Shown in pieces: positions 16,226-25,123 of a DNA stretch of 32,007 bases. The DNA comes from Hyphomicrobiales bacterium (GTDB lineage Bacteria > Pseudomonadota > Alphaproteobacteria > Rhizobiales > Rhizobiaceae). A program made the position numbers and the translations under genes. The first letter of the stretch is position 1, and every line of letters starts with the position of its first letter. Location of the stretch: contig JAFKJY010000101.1 of the NCBI GenBank assembly GCA_017305835.1, positions 1-32,007 of the forward strand. The letters run 5' to 3'. The notes under the pieces are model-generated. The model ran no database searches. It worked only from the letters and a program-made list of their open reading frames with translations, and was not told the origin of the DNA.

Positions 16226-16552
16226 ATGTGGACACGCCAGCACAAGAGACGAAGGACCGGGGCGCTCGTCGTCCCGGCGATCACGGCGATCGTGCTGACC
16301 TATTTCGGCTTCCACGCCTATCACGGCGAGTTCGGCATCTACTCCAAGTACAGGCTGGAGGAGCGGACGGCCGCCGCGCAGGGGCGGCTCGACGCCGTCA
16401 AGGCCGAGCGGGCGACGCTGGAGCACCGCGTCTCGCTTCTGCGCGACGGGACGCTGGAGAAGGACATGCTGGACCAGCAGGCGCGCTACCAGCTCAACCT
16501 CGCCGGCAAGGACGAGGTCATCATCCTCAGGCGCCGGGCCGCGGCGAATTAG
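16226..16552 (+). CDS. ftsB: Septum formation initiator family protein (FtsB/DivIC-like)
   Basis: This small bitopic membrane protein of the divisome has 108 residues. A basic N-terminus (MWTRQHKRRRTG) precedes one membrane helix (LVVPAITAIVLTYFGFHAYHG) and then a coiled coil at about residues 45-85 (YRLEERTAAAQGRLDAVKAERATLEHRVSLL). FtsB-like proteins bridge early and late division proteins together with FtsL and FtsQ. I chose ATG 16226 because MWTRQHK is a common start in rhizobial homologues; an upstream ATG at 16196 would add ten residues. It lies between eno and pdhA, its usual place in this order. Confidence 0.88.
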   Translation: MWTRQHKRRRTGALVVPAITAIVLTYFGFHAYHGEFGIYSKYRLEERTAAAQGRLDAVKAERATLEHRVSLLRDGTLEKDMLDQQARYQLNLAGKDEVIILRRRAAAN

Positions 16553-16572
16553 CCGTAGGTAATTAATCCGAT

Positions 16573-16590
16573 TTCGGTTAACTGACCGAA
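16573..16590. promoter_or_regulatory. Candidate operator upstream of the pdh genes
   Basis: TTCGGT (16573-16578) and ACCGAA (16585-16590) form a perfect inverted repeat around taactg, about 150 bases before pdhA. The 190-base gap (16553-16742) is the likely promoter region of pdhABC. The overall form, with half sites ending GGT/ACC, recalls GntR-family operators such as that of PdhR in E. coli, but the spacing differs and no regulator gene is adjacent. Confidence 0.35.
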
Positions 16591-16742
16591 TTCCCTGCGA
16601 AATGAAACGGTTAAGCGCATGACTGCCATGCGCGATTCGGCATGGCTGCGCGGCCTGCCTCATGCTAGCCTTTCCTTCAAGAGGAGGGGAGGAAACACGC
16701 TCTCCCTCCATGTCCGCAAGAGACGCCAACAGGGAGAAGCGC

Positions 16743-17828
16743 ATGCCGGCAGCCGCGCGCAAGACGACAGCCCGCAAGACAGAAGCGAAATCGAAACCCG
16801 AGAGCAGGGCCAGGGACGGCAAGGTCGCGTCGATCCTGAAGGCGCCGGCGCCGGCCGATTTCGACAAGAAGCAGGAGCTGTCCGCCTATCGCGACATGCT
16901 GCTGATCCGACGCTTCGAGGAGAAGGCTGGCCAGCTCTACGGCATGGGCTTCATCGGCGGCTTCTGCCACCTCTACATCGGCCAGGAAGCGGTCGTCACC
17001 GGCATGAAGATGGCGTTGCGCGACGGCGACCAGATGATCACCGCCTATCGCGACCACGGCCACATGCTGGCGATGGAGATGAGTCCGCGCGGCGTGATGG
17101 CTGAGCTGACCGGGCGGCGCGGCGGCTATTCGCGCGGCAAGGGCGGCTCCATGCACATGTTCTCCAAGGAGAAGAACTTTTACGGCGGCCACGGCATCGT
17201 CGGCGCGCAGGTCTCGCTCGGCACGGGCCTGGCCTTCGCCAACAGATATCGTGAGACGAAGGCCATCTGCCTGACCTATTTCGGCGACGGCGCGGCCAAC
17301 CAGGGCCAGGTCTACGAGAGCTTCAACATGGCCTCGCTGTGGAAGCTGCCGGTCGTCTACGTCATCGAGAACAACCGCTACGCGATGGGTACCTCGGTCA
17401 GCCGCTCCTCGGCCGAGACCGATTTCTCGCATCGCGGCATCTCCTTCAAGATCCCCGGCATGCAGGTCGACGGCATGGACGTGCGCGCGGTGAAGTCGGC
17501 CGGCGACATGGCCGCCGAATGGTGCCGCTCGGGCAACGGACCGATCATCCTCGAGATGCTGACCTACCGCTATCGCGGCCACTCTATGTCGGATCCCGCC
17601 AAGTACAGGTCGAAGGACGAGGTGCAGAAGATGCGCTCCGAGCACGACCCGATCGAGCAGGTCAAGGCGCGGCTGGTCGAGAAGAAGTGGGCGAGCGAGG
17701 ATGACCTCAAGGCGGTCGACAAGGAGGTGCGCGACATCGTAGCCGACGCCGCCGAGTTCGCGCAGAACGATGCCGAGCCGGACACGTCCGAGCTGTGGAC
17801 CGACGTCTACCTCGAGGCGACGGCCTGA
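16743..17828 (+). CDS. pdhA: Pyruvate dehydrogenase E1 component, alpha subunit
   Basis: With PdhB this subunit decarboxylates pyruvate using thiamine diphosphate and passes the acetyl group to lipoyl-E2. The 361-residue protein has a basic Lys/Ala-rich N-terminal tail of about 35 residues and the core E1-alpha domain. The thiamine diphosphate motif runs from Gly181 (GDGAANQGQVYES) to Asn211 (YVIENNR). The phosphorylation-loop homologue YRGHSMSDPAKYRS is at 277-290. ATG 16743 has GGGAG at a suitable distance; in-frame ATGs further upstream lack good sites. It is the first gene of a run pdhA-pdhB-pdhC on the same strand, 82 bases before pdhB. Confidence 0.97.
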   Translation: MPAAARKTTARKTEAKSKPESRARDGKVASILKAPAPADFDKKQELSAYRDMLLIRRFEEKAGQLYGMGFIGGFCHLYIGQEAVVTGMKMALRDGDQMITAYRDHGHMLAMEMSPRGVMAELTGRRGGYSRGKGGSMHMFSKEKNFYGGHGIVGAQVSLGTGLAFANRYRETKAICLTYFGDGAANQGQVYESFNMASLWKLPVVYVIENNRYAMGTSVSRSSAETDFSHRGISFKIPGMQVDGMDVRAVKSAGDMAAEWCRSGNGPIILEMLTYRYRGHSMSDPAKYRSKDEVQKMRSEHDPIEQVKARLVEKKWASEDDLKAVDKEVRDIVADAAEFAQNDAEPDTSELWTDVYLEATA

Positions 17829-17910
17829 CGCCGCGCGCCGGCCGCGGCCGGCGACATTCAATCGACGGCGCGCCCGCCTGCGGCTGCGCCCCTGGAGGAA
17901 ACAGGACAAT

Positions 17911-19341
<1,431 letters not shown>

Positions 19342-19355
19342 GGGAGACGAGAGCC

Positions 19356-20801
19356 ATGCCGATCAACATCACCATGCCCGCGCTCTCCCCGACGATGGAG
19401 GAGGGCAACCTCGCCAAGTGGCTGGTCAAGGAAGGCGACCACGTCTCTCCCGGCGACGTCATCGCCGAGATCGAGACCGACAAGGCGACGATGGAGGTCG
19501 AGGCCGTCGACGAGGGCACGGTCGCCAGGATCGTCGTGCCGGCCGGCACCGAGGGCGTGAAGGTCAACGCGCTGATCGCCGTTCTGGCGGGCGAGGGCGA
19601 GGATGCCGGCGCCGCCGCCAAGGGCGCGGGCGGCGGCGGAGCCAAGGCCGAGGCGCCGAAGGCGGGAGTGAAGCAGGATAAGGCCCCAATCTCCCCCCCC
19701 GTGGGGGAGATGTCTGCGAAGCAGACAGAGGGGGGCGCTGTCCCGCCCGCATCTCAGAGCGGCAAGACAATGGAGACGGGGCGCTCTACGTTGCCCCCCT
19801 CTGGCCTGCCGGCCATCTCCCCCACAGGGGGGGAGATCGGCAAGTCATCCAACGGCCGCACATTTGCCTCGCCGCTGGCGCGGCGGATCGCCAAGGATGC
19901 CGGTGTCGACCTGTCGGCGGTGAAGGGCTCCGGGCCACATGGCCGCGTGGTGAAGGTCGACGTGGAGGCCGCAATCTCCGGCGGGACGGCGAAGGCCGCG
20001 CCGGCAGGCGCTCCCGTCGCTGCACCGGCCGCCGCGCCGGCGGCGAAGCCGATGTCGGACGAGACGGTGCTGAAGCTGTTCGAGCCGGGCTCCTACGAGC
20101 TCGTGCCGCACGACAACATGCGCAAGACGATCGCGCGGCGGCTGGTCGAGGCCAAGACGACGATCCCGCATTTCTACCTGACGGTGGACTGCCGCATCGA
20201 CGACCTGCTTTCGCTGCGCAAGCAGCTCAACGACGCCGCGCCCAAGCGCAAGACCGAGAAGGGCGAGGAGCCGGCCTACAAGCTCTCCGTCAACGACATG
20301 GTCATCAAGGCGTTGGCGCTGGCGCTGCGCGACGTGCCCGACGCCAACGTGTCGTGGACGGACAGCGCGATGGTGAAGCACAGGCATGCCGACGTCGGCG
20401 TGGCGGTGTCGATCCCCGGCGGGCTGATCACGCCGATCGTGCGGCATGCCGAGGAAAAGACGCTCTCGGCCATCTCCAACGAGATGAAGGACCTCGCCGG
20501 CCGCGCCCGCAACCGCAAGCTCAAGCCCGAGGAATACCAGGGCGGTTCGTCGGCCGTCTCCAACCTCGGCATGTTCGGCGTCAAGGACTTCGCCGCCGTC
20601 ATCAACCCGCCGCACGCGACGATCCTGGCGGTCGGCGCGGGCGAGGAGCGGGCGGTCGTCAGGGACGGGCAGGTGGTCGTGGCCAACGTGATGTCGGTGA
20701 CGCTGTCGACCGACCATCGCGCCGTCGACGGCGCGCTGGGGGCCGAGCTGCTCGCCGCCTTCCGGCGCTACATCGAGGCGCCGATGGCGATGCTGGTCTA
20801 G
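19356..20801 (+). CDS. pdhC: Pyruvate dehydrogenase E2, dihydrolipoamide acetyltransferase
   Basis: E2 forms the core of the complex and transfers acetyl from lipoyl-lysine to CoA. The 481-residue protein has a lipoyl domain at 1-80 (Lys43 in ETDKATMEVEA), a linker at 81-166, a peripheral subunit-binding domain at about 169-205 (FASPLARRIAKDAGVDL, GPHGRVVKVDVE), an Ala/Pro linker, and a catalytic domain at about 245-481 with the active-site STDHRAVDGA (His454, Asp458). The first linker is odd: residues 112-161 are encoded by an inverted-repeat element normally seen between genes. It starts 14 bases after pdhB and belongs to the same operon. Usually named pdhC in rhizobia, aceF elsewhere. Confidence 0.97.
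   Translation: MPINITMPALSPTMEEGNLAKWLVKEGDHVSPGDVIAEIETDKATMEVEAVDEGTVARIVVPAGTEGVKVNALIAVLAGEGEDAGAAAKGAGGGGAKAEAPKAGVKQDKAPISPPVGEMSAKQTEGGAVPPASQSGKTMETGRSTLPPSGLPAISPTGGEIGKSSNGRTFASPLARRIAKDAGVDLSAVKGSGPHGRVVKVDVEAAISGGTAKAAPAGAPVAAPAAAPAAKPMSDETVLKLFEPGSYELVPHDNMRKTIARRLVEAKTTIPHFYLTVDCRIDDLLSLRKQLNDAAPKRKTEKGEEPAYKLSVNDMVIKALALALRDVPDANVSWTDSAMVKHRHADVGVAVSIPGGLITPIVRHAEEKTLSAISNEMKDLAGRARNRKLKPEEYQGGSSAVSNLGMFGVKDFAAVINPPHATILAVGAGEERAVVRDGQVVVANVMSVTLSTDHRAVDGALGAELLAAFRRYIEAPMAMLV
19689..19837. repeat. Inverted-repeat element inside the pdhC coding region
   Basis: The left arm (19689-19736) and right arm (19793-19837) are imperfect inverted copies of each other: each has atctcccccc, then ggggagat, then a small stem, then agaggggggc or its complement. 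Inside the left arm TGTCTGC/GCAGACA pair around GAA; inside the right arm ATCTCCCCC pairs with GGGGGAGAT. This composition is typical of intergenic palindromes in rhizobia, yet here it is read through in frame, giving ISPPVGEMSAKQTEGGA and LPPSGLPAISPTGGE in the linker of PdhC. Confidence 0.85.
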
Positions 20802-20875
20802 GGCCGTATCGGCCTTGGGATGCCGGGTCGTCCGGCAGAGGGGCCGCTGGCGGCCCGTGGAGAGGAGGCAGTGAA

Positions 20876-21421
20876 ATGGCAGACGTGGCACATGGCGAAA
20901 AGCTGAAGTCGTCCTGGATCTGGCTGGCGGTCCTGGCGGTGATCTCGATCGTGGGCGGCCTGCTCGCCCTGTTCAACCCGTTCGCGGCGACGCTCGCCGC
21001 GACGATCATGGCGGGATGGGTGTTCGCCATCCTGGGCGTCGTGCAGATCATCCAGTCCTTCCAGCTCCGCGGCTGGGGCGGCTTCCTGTGGGCGCTGCTG
21101 TTCGGCGTGCTGACGCTGCTGGTCGGCATCTCGCTGCTGGCCAACCCGCTCGCCGGCATGGTCTCGCTGACGCTGCTGGTGGCGGTGCTGTTCCTCGTCA
21201 CCGGCGTCATCAAGATCGCCTATTCGTTCTCGCTCAGGCCGATCTCCGGCTGGGGCTGGGTGCTGGCGTCGGGCATCGTGTCGCTGGTGCTCGGCATCAT
21301 GATCCTGGGCAACTTCCCGTGGGCGGCGGCCTCCGTGCTCGGCATCCTGCTCGGCGTCGAGCTCCTGTCGAACGGCGTCCTGTTCCTGCTGGTCGCGCTC
21401 GGCCTGCGGAAGATGGCGTAA
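20876..21421 (+). CDS. HdeD/DUF308 family membrane protein
   Basis: This 181-residue protein has about six hydrophobic helices in pairs (WIWLAVLAVISIVGGLLALF, ATIMAGWVFAILGVVQIIQSF, LLFGVLTLLVGISLLANP and further), the DUF308 repeat pattern of HdeD-like proteins. E. coli HdeD contributes to acid resistance at high cell density; the function elsewhere is unclear. ATG 20876 has GAGGAGG (20862-20868). It lies 74 bases after pdhC in a gap with three small hairpins (20821-20837 and 20841-20856 among them), and on the same strand, so it may be read from the pdh transcript. Its place inside a pyruvate dehydrogenase/lipoate cluster is not obviously functional. Confidence 0.88.
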   Translation: MADVAHGEKLKSSWIWLAVLAVISIVGGLLALFNPFAATLAATIMAGWVFAILGVVQIIQSFQLRGWGGFLWALLFGVLTLLVGISLLANPLAGMVSLTLLVAVLFLVTGVIKIAYSFSLRPISGWGWVLASGIVSLVLGIMILGNFPWAAASVLGILLGVELLSNGVLFLLVALGLRKMA

Positions 21422-21427
21422 GAAGTT

Positions 21428-21450
21428 ACCCTCCCCCTTGCGGGGAGGGT
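21428..21450. repeat. C-rich/G-rich hairpin between the HdeD-like and SGNH genes
   Basis: ACCCTCCCC (21428-21436) and GGGGAGGGT (21442-21450) make a perfect 9-base-pair stem with a five-base loop. The sequence type recurs widely between rhizobial genes and resembles the arms of the element inside pdhC. It is 6 bases after the stop codon, so it may be a transcript-end structure, though no T-run follows. Confidence 0.6.
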
Positions 21451-21481
21451 GGCCCGCCCCGCGCGCGTGAAAGACGAGAGC

Positions 21482-22120
21482 ATGAAAACCGTCCTCTGCT
21501 ACGGCGATTCACTGACCTGGGGCTACAATGCCGAGGGGCCGGCGCGGCATGCGTTCGAGGACCGCTGGCCGAGCGTGCTGGGGGCGGCGCTCGGCAGCGG
21601 CGTCAACGTCATCGCCGAGGGGCTGAACGGCCGCACCACCGTGTTCGACGACCACGCGGGGAGCGCGGACCGCAACGGCGCGCGGCTGCTGCCGGTGATG
21701 CTGAACACGCATTCGCCGATCGACCTCGTCATCCTGTTCCTCGGCGAGAACGACCTGAAGCCGTGGCTCGGCGGCCGCGCGGTCGCCGCCCAGCGCGGCA
21801 TGAAGCGGTTGATCGAGATCGTGCGCGGCCACGCCTATCCGGTCGACGCGCCGGCACCGGAGATCCTGATCGTGGCGCCGCCGGGCTTCACCGAGACGGG
21901 CGATCCGGATTTTTCCGCGATCTTCGGCAGCCGCATCGAGGAATCGCGCATGCTCGCCTCGTTCTATGCCGACCTCGCGGACGAAAGGGACTGCGGCTTC
22001 TTCGATGCGCGCTCGGTGGCGCGCGCGTCGCCCGTCGACGGCGTCCACCTCGACGCGGCCAACACCCGCGCCATCGGCCGCGGGCTGGAGCCGGTCGTGC
22101 GCATGATGCTGGGACTTTGA
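21482..22120 (+). CDS. SGNH/GDSL family hydrolase (arylesterase-like)
   Basis: This 212-residue serine esterase has all four SGNH blocks: Ser10 in CYGDSLTWG, Gly50 in EGLNGRTT, Asn90 in LGENDLKPW, and Asp186/His189 in DGVHLDAAN. The sequence around RTTVFDDHAG and LPVMLNTHSPIDLVILFLGEND resembles the acyltransferase/esterase of Mycobacterium smegmatis (MsAcT) and rhizobial arylesterases. No signal peptide is seen, so it is cytoplasmic. ATG 21482 is preceded by GAGAG. It sits between the E2 and E3 genes of pyruvate dehydrogenase and ends 15 bases before lpdA; a role with acyl-CoA or lipoyl esters would be speculation. Confidence 0.9.
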   Translation: MKTVLCYGDSLTWGYNAEGPARHAFEDRWPSVLGAALGSGVNVIAEGLNGRTTVFDDHAGSADRNGARLLPVMLNTHSPIDLVILFLGENDLKPWLGGRAVAAQRGMKRLIEIVRGHAYPVDAPAPEILIVAPPGFTETGDPDFSAIFGSRIEESRMLASFYADLADERDCGFFDARSVARASPVDGVHLDAANTRAIGRGLEPVVRMMLGL

Positions 22121-22135
22121 GAGCGGAGACGGACC

Positions 22136-23590
22136 TTGGCTGACAATTACGACGTGATCATCATCGGCGCCGGTCCCGGCGGCTACGTGGCGGCGATCCG
22201 GGCTGCGCAGCTCGGGCTGAAGACGGCGATCGTGGAGCGCGAGCATCTGGCCGGCATCTGCTCCAACTGGGGCTGCATCCCGACCAAGGCGCTGCTGCGC
22301 ACGGCGGAGGTGATGCATCTCGCCACCCACGCCAAGGACTACGGGCTGGCGCTGGAAGGCACGGTAAAGCCCGACGTCAAGGCGATCGTGGAGCGCTCGC
22401 GCGGGATCGCGGCGCGCATGAACAACGGCGTCGGCATCCTGATGAAGAAGAACAAGGTCGACGTCATCTGGGGCGAGGCGAAGCTGACCAAGGCCGGCAA
22501 GGACGGCGTCGAGATCGCCGTCAGCAAGACCACCAAGAAGCCGATGGAGCCGCAGGTGCCGGCGCCGAAGAACGCCAAGGGCGAGGGTACCTATACGGCC
22601 AAGCACGTCATCGTGGCGACCGGCGCACGGCCGCGCGTGCTGCCGGGCATCGAGCCGGACGGCAGGCTGATCTGGACCTATTTCGAGGCGATGGTGCCGA
22701 AGGAGATGCCGAAGAGCCTGCTCGTGATGGGCTCCGGCGCGATCGGCATCGAGTTCGCCAGCTTCTACCGCACGATGGGCGTCGAGGTGACGGTGGTCGA
22801 ACTCCTGCCGCAGGTGATGCCGGTCGAGGACGCCGAGATCTCGAAATTCGCGCAGAAGCGCTTCGAGAAGCAGGGCATGAAGATCATCCTCGAAGCCAAG
22901 GTGACGAAGGTCGAGAAGGCCGCCAATTCGATCACCGCCCATGTCGAGAAGAAGGACGGCTCGGTCGAGAAGATCACCGCCGACCGGATGATCTCGGCCG
23001 TCGGCGTGCAGGGCAACATCGAGAACATCGGGCTGGAGGCGGTCGGCGTGAAGACCGAGCGGGGGGTCGTCAAGATCGACGAGTTCTGCCGCACCAGCGT
23101 GCCGGGCGTCTACGCGATCGGCGACGTGGCCGGCCCGCCGATGCTCGCCCACAAGGCCGAGCACGAGGGCGTGGTCTGCGTCGAGAAGATCGCCGGCCTG
23201 CACCCGCATCCGCTCGACAAGCTGCTCGTGCCGGGCTGCACCTACTGCAACCCGCAGGTTGCGTCCGTCGGCCTGACGGAGGCGAAGGCCAAGGAGGCGG
23301 GCCGCGACATCCGCGTCGGCCGCTTCCCCTTCGTGGCCAACGGCAAGGCGGTGGCGCTGGGCGAGGACCAGGGGCTGGTGAAGACCATCTTCGACAGGAA
23401 GACCGGCCAGCTCCTCGGCGCGCACATGGTCGGGGCGGAAGTCACCGAACTGATCCAGGGCTTCGTCGTGGCGATGAACCTGGAGACGACCGAGGAAGAG
23501 CTGATGCACACGATCTTCCCGCACCCGACGCTGTCGGAGATGATGAAGGAAAGCGTGCTCGACGCCTACGGAATGGCGCTCAACATCTGA
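22136..23590 (+). CDS. lpdA: Dihydrolipoyl dehydrogenase (E3)
   Basis: E3 reoxidises the dihydrolipoyl groups of the complex with NAD+. The 484-residue flavoprotein has the FAD motif GAGPGGYVAAIRAAQ (11-25), the redox-active disulfide Cys42/Cys47 (GICSNWGCIP), an NAD-binding motif (LVMGSGAIGIEFASFYR), the FAD segment GVYAIGDVAG and the catalytic pair His463/Glu468 (FPHPTLSE). A short insertion rich in Lys and Pro (KTTKKPMEPQVPAPKNAKGEG) precedes the VIVATGARPR segment, as in related rhizobial E3 proteins. The start must be TTG at 22136, since it gives the expected ADNYDVIIIG N-terminus and no ATG lies in range; GGAGACGG is just upstream. Confidence 0.97.
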   Translation: MADNYDVIIIGAGPGGYVAAIRAAQLGLKTAIVEREHLAGICSNWGCIPTKALLRTAEVMHLATHAKDYGLALEGTVKPDVKAIVERSRGIAARMNNGVGILMKKNKVDVIWGEAKLTKAGKDGVEIAVSKTTKKPMEPQVPAPKNAKGEGTYTAKHVIVATGARPRVLPGIEPDGRLIWTYFEAMVPKEMPKSLLVMGSGAIGIEFASFYRTMGVEVTVVELLPQVMPVEDAEISKFAQKRFEKQGMKIILEAKVTKVEKAANSITAHVEKKDGSVEKITADRMISAVGVQGNIENIGLEAVGVKTERGVVKIDEFCRTSVPGVYAIGDVAGPPMLAHKAEHEGVVCVEKIAGLHPHPLDKLLVPGCTYCNPQVASVGLTEAKAKEAGRDIRVGRFPFVANGKAVALGEDQGLVKTIFDRKTGQLLGAHMVGAEVTELIQGFVVAMNLETTEEELMHTIFPHPTLSEMMKESVLDAYGMALNI

Positions 23591-23689
23591 GCGCGCGGGC
23601 CGGCGGGCGGCCCCGAACTGAACGGATGCGCGGCAGCCACGTCGTGCTATGCTGGCCGTGTCCAGAATCGGACATGAGGAGGAAGTGAC

Positions 23690-23947
23690 ATGGAGCTGAA
23701 TGGCGTAGGCTGGCTTGCGGCAATCATCATCGGCGGCATCGCCGGGTGGTTGGCCGAGCAGGTGATGAAGAGCAACATGGGCATGCTGATGAACATCGTT
23801 CTCGGCATCATCGGCGCCGTGGTGCTCAATGCGATCCTCGTGGCTCTGAATGTCGGCATACTCGGGACGGGCTGGATCGCCTATCTCATCACCGGCTTCA
23901 TCGGCGCCTGCATCCTGATCTTCATCGTGCGGGCGATCCGCCGCTAG
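23690..23947 (+). CDS. GlsB/YeaQ/YmgE family stress-response membrane protein
   Basis: This 85-residue protein is almost wholly hydrophobic with three membrane helices: GWLAAIIIGGIAGWLAEQVM, MNIVLGIIGAVVLNAILVAL and WIAYLITGFIGACILIFIV. The GGIAGWLA and NIVLGIIGAVV segments are the signature of the GlsB/YeaQ/YmgE (transglycosylase-associated) family. Members are linked to stress responses but their role is not defined. The ATG at 23690 has GAGGAGGAAG upstream, among the strongest ribosome sites here. It sits between lpdA and lipA, and a terminator hairpin follows. Confidence 0.92.
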   Translation: MELNGVGWLAAIIIGGIAGWLAEQVMKSNMGMLMNIVLGIIGAVVLNAILVALNVGILGTGWIAYLITGFIGACILIFIVRAIRR

Positions 23948-23981
23948 ACGCCCCGCTGCGACCAAAGTGCATTGCAGCCAT

Positions 23982-24011
23982 GCCGGGCGGAAACTCGCAT
24001 TTCCGCCCGGC
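23982..24011 (+). terminator. Terminator-like hairpin after the GlsB gene
   Basis: GCCGGGCGGAAA (23982-23993) and TTTCCGCCCGGC (24000-24011) form a perfect 12-base-pair stem with a six-base loop, followed by cattgtta with only a weak T-run. It lies 34 bases past the GlsB stop codon and probably ends transcription there, so lipA would have its own promoter. Confidence 0.7.
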
Positions 24012-24038
24012 CATTGTTAGATAGGATCCGTCACCAAA

Positions 24039-24113
24039 GCATGTCGGGACAGCGACATGCGCAAAGTCAAAGAATCAAGGCGCGTCGCATGATACCGAGC
24101 TGACGCGACGCGC
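24039..24113. repeat. Double palindromic element upstream of lipA
   Basis: Two hairpins lie in tandem. GCATGTCG (24039-24046) pairs with CGACATGC (24053-24060) around ggacag, and GCGCGTCGC (24080-24088) pairs with GCGACGCGC (24105-24113). The first has the same arms as the palindrome after eno at 16119-16165. Together they have the look of a mobile rhizobial intergenic element. They occupy most of the gap before lipA and may overlap its promoter. Confidence 0.7.
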
Positions 24114-24149
24114 TTCAGGTTCGCCGCGAACGGCGCAGCAGACGAGATC

Positions 24150-25112
24150 ATGGTCACCATCCTCGACACAGTCACCAAACCGCGCCTCCGGCACCCGGAA
24201 AAGGCCCACCGGCCCGACCAGGAGGTGCTGCGCAAGCCGGACTGGATCCGCGTCAAGGCGCCGGTCTCGCGCGGCTATCTGGAAACGCGCGAGATCGTGA
24301 AGTCCAACCGCCTGGTGACGGTGTGCGAGGAGGCGGGCTGCCCCAATATCGGCGAGTGCTGGGACAAGAAGCACGCCACCTTCATGATCATGGGCGAGAT
24401 CTGCACGCGGGCCTGCGCCTTCTGCAACGTCGCCACGGGCCGGCCGACCGCGCTCGACGCCGAGGAGCCGGACAACGTCGCCAGGGCGGTGCGCCAGATG
24501 GCGCTGTCCCACGTCGTCATCACCTCGGTCGACCGCGACGACCTCGACGACGGCGGCGCGCAGCATTTCGTCGAGGTGATCGGGGCGATCCGGGCGGCCT
24601 CGCCGCAGACCACGATCGAGATCCTGACGCCCGACTTCCTGCGCAAGCCGGGCGCGCTGGAAAGGGTCGTTGCGGCGCGGCCCGACGTCTTCAACCACAA
24701 TCTGGAGACGGTCGCGTCGAACTACCTGACGGTGCGGCCGGGGGCGCGCTACTTCCACTCGATGCGGCTGCTGCAGCGGGTGAAGGAGCTCGACCCCGGC
24801 ATGTTCACCAAGTCGGGCATCATGGTCGGGCTCGGCGAGGAGCGCAACGAGGTGCTGCAGCTCATGGACGACCTGCGCACGGCCGACGTCGACTTCCTGA
24901 CCATCGGTCAGTATCTCCAACCGACCCGCAAGCACCACCCGGTCAAGGCCTTCGTGACGCCGGAGGAGTTCAAGTCCTACGAGACGGTCGCCTATTCCAA
25001 GGGCTTCCTGATGGTCTCGTCCAGCCCGCTGACGCGCTCGTCGCACCATGCCGGGGAGGACTTCGCGCGGCTGAGGGCCGCGCGCGAGGCCAGGCTCAGT
25101 ACCTCGGCCTGA
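24150..25112 (+). CDS. lipA: Lipoyl synthase
   Basis: LipA is a radical SAM enzyme that inserts two sulfur atoms into octanoyl groups on lipoyl domains, such as those of PdhB and PdhC here. The 320-residue protein has the auxiliary-cluster cysteines Cys59, Cys64 and Cys70 (CEEAGCPNIGEC), the radical SAM motif Cys85, Cys89 and Cys92 (CTRACAFC), and the C-terminal RSSHHAG segment whose serine ligates the auxiliary cluster. The ATG at 24150 gives MVTILDTVTK with a weak gacgaga upstream. The coq10 gene follows after 11 bases. Confidence 0.97.
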   Translation: MVTILDTVTKPRLRHPEKAHRPDQEVLRKPDWIRVKAPVSRGYLETREIVKSNRLVTVCEEAGCPNIGECWDKKHATFMIMGEICTRACAFCNVATGRPTALDAEEPDNVARAVRQMALSHVVITSVDRDDLDDGGAQHFVEVIGAIRAASPQTTIEILTPDFLRKPGALERVVAARPDVFNHNLETVASNYLTVRPGARYFHSMRLLQRVKELDPGMFTKSGIMVGLGEERNEVLQLMDDLRTADVDFLTIGQYLQPTRKHHPVKAFVTPEEFKSYETVAYSKGFLMVSSSPLTRSSHHAGEDFARLRAAREARLSTSA

Positions 25113-25123
25113 CGCCCCGACAC

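Noticed and set aside
21509..23965. An 818-codon minus-strand frame opposite the SGNH hydrolase, lpdA and GlsB genes
   Set aside because: It is antisense to three well-supported genes, and its His/Arg/Asp-rich translation is typical of reversed GC-rich coding DNA.
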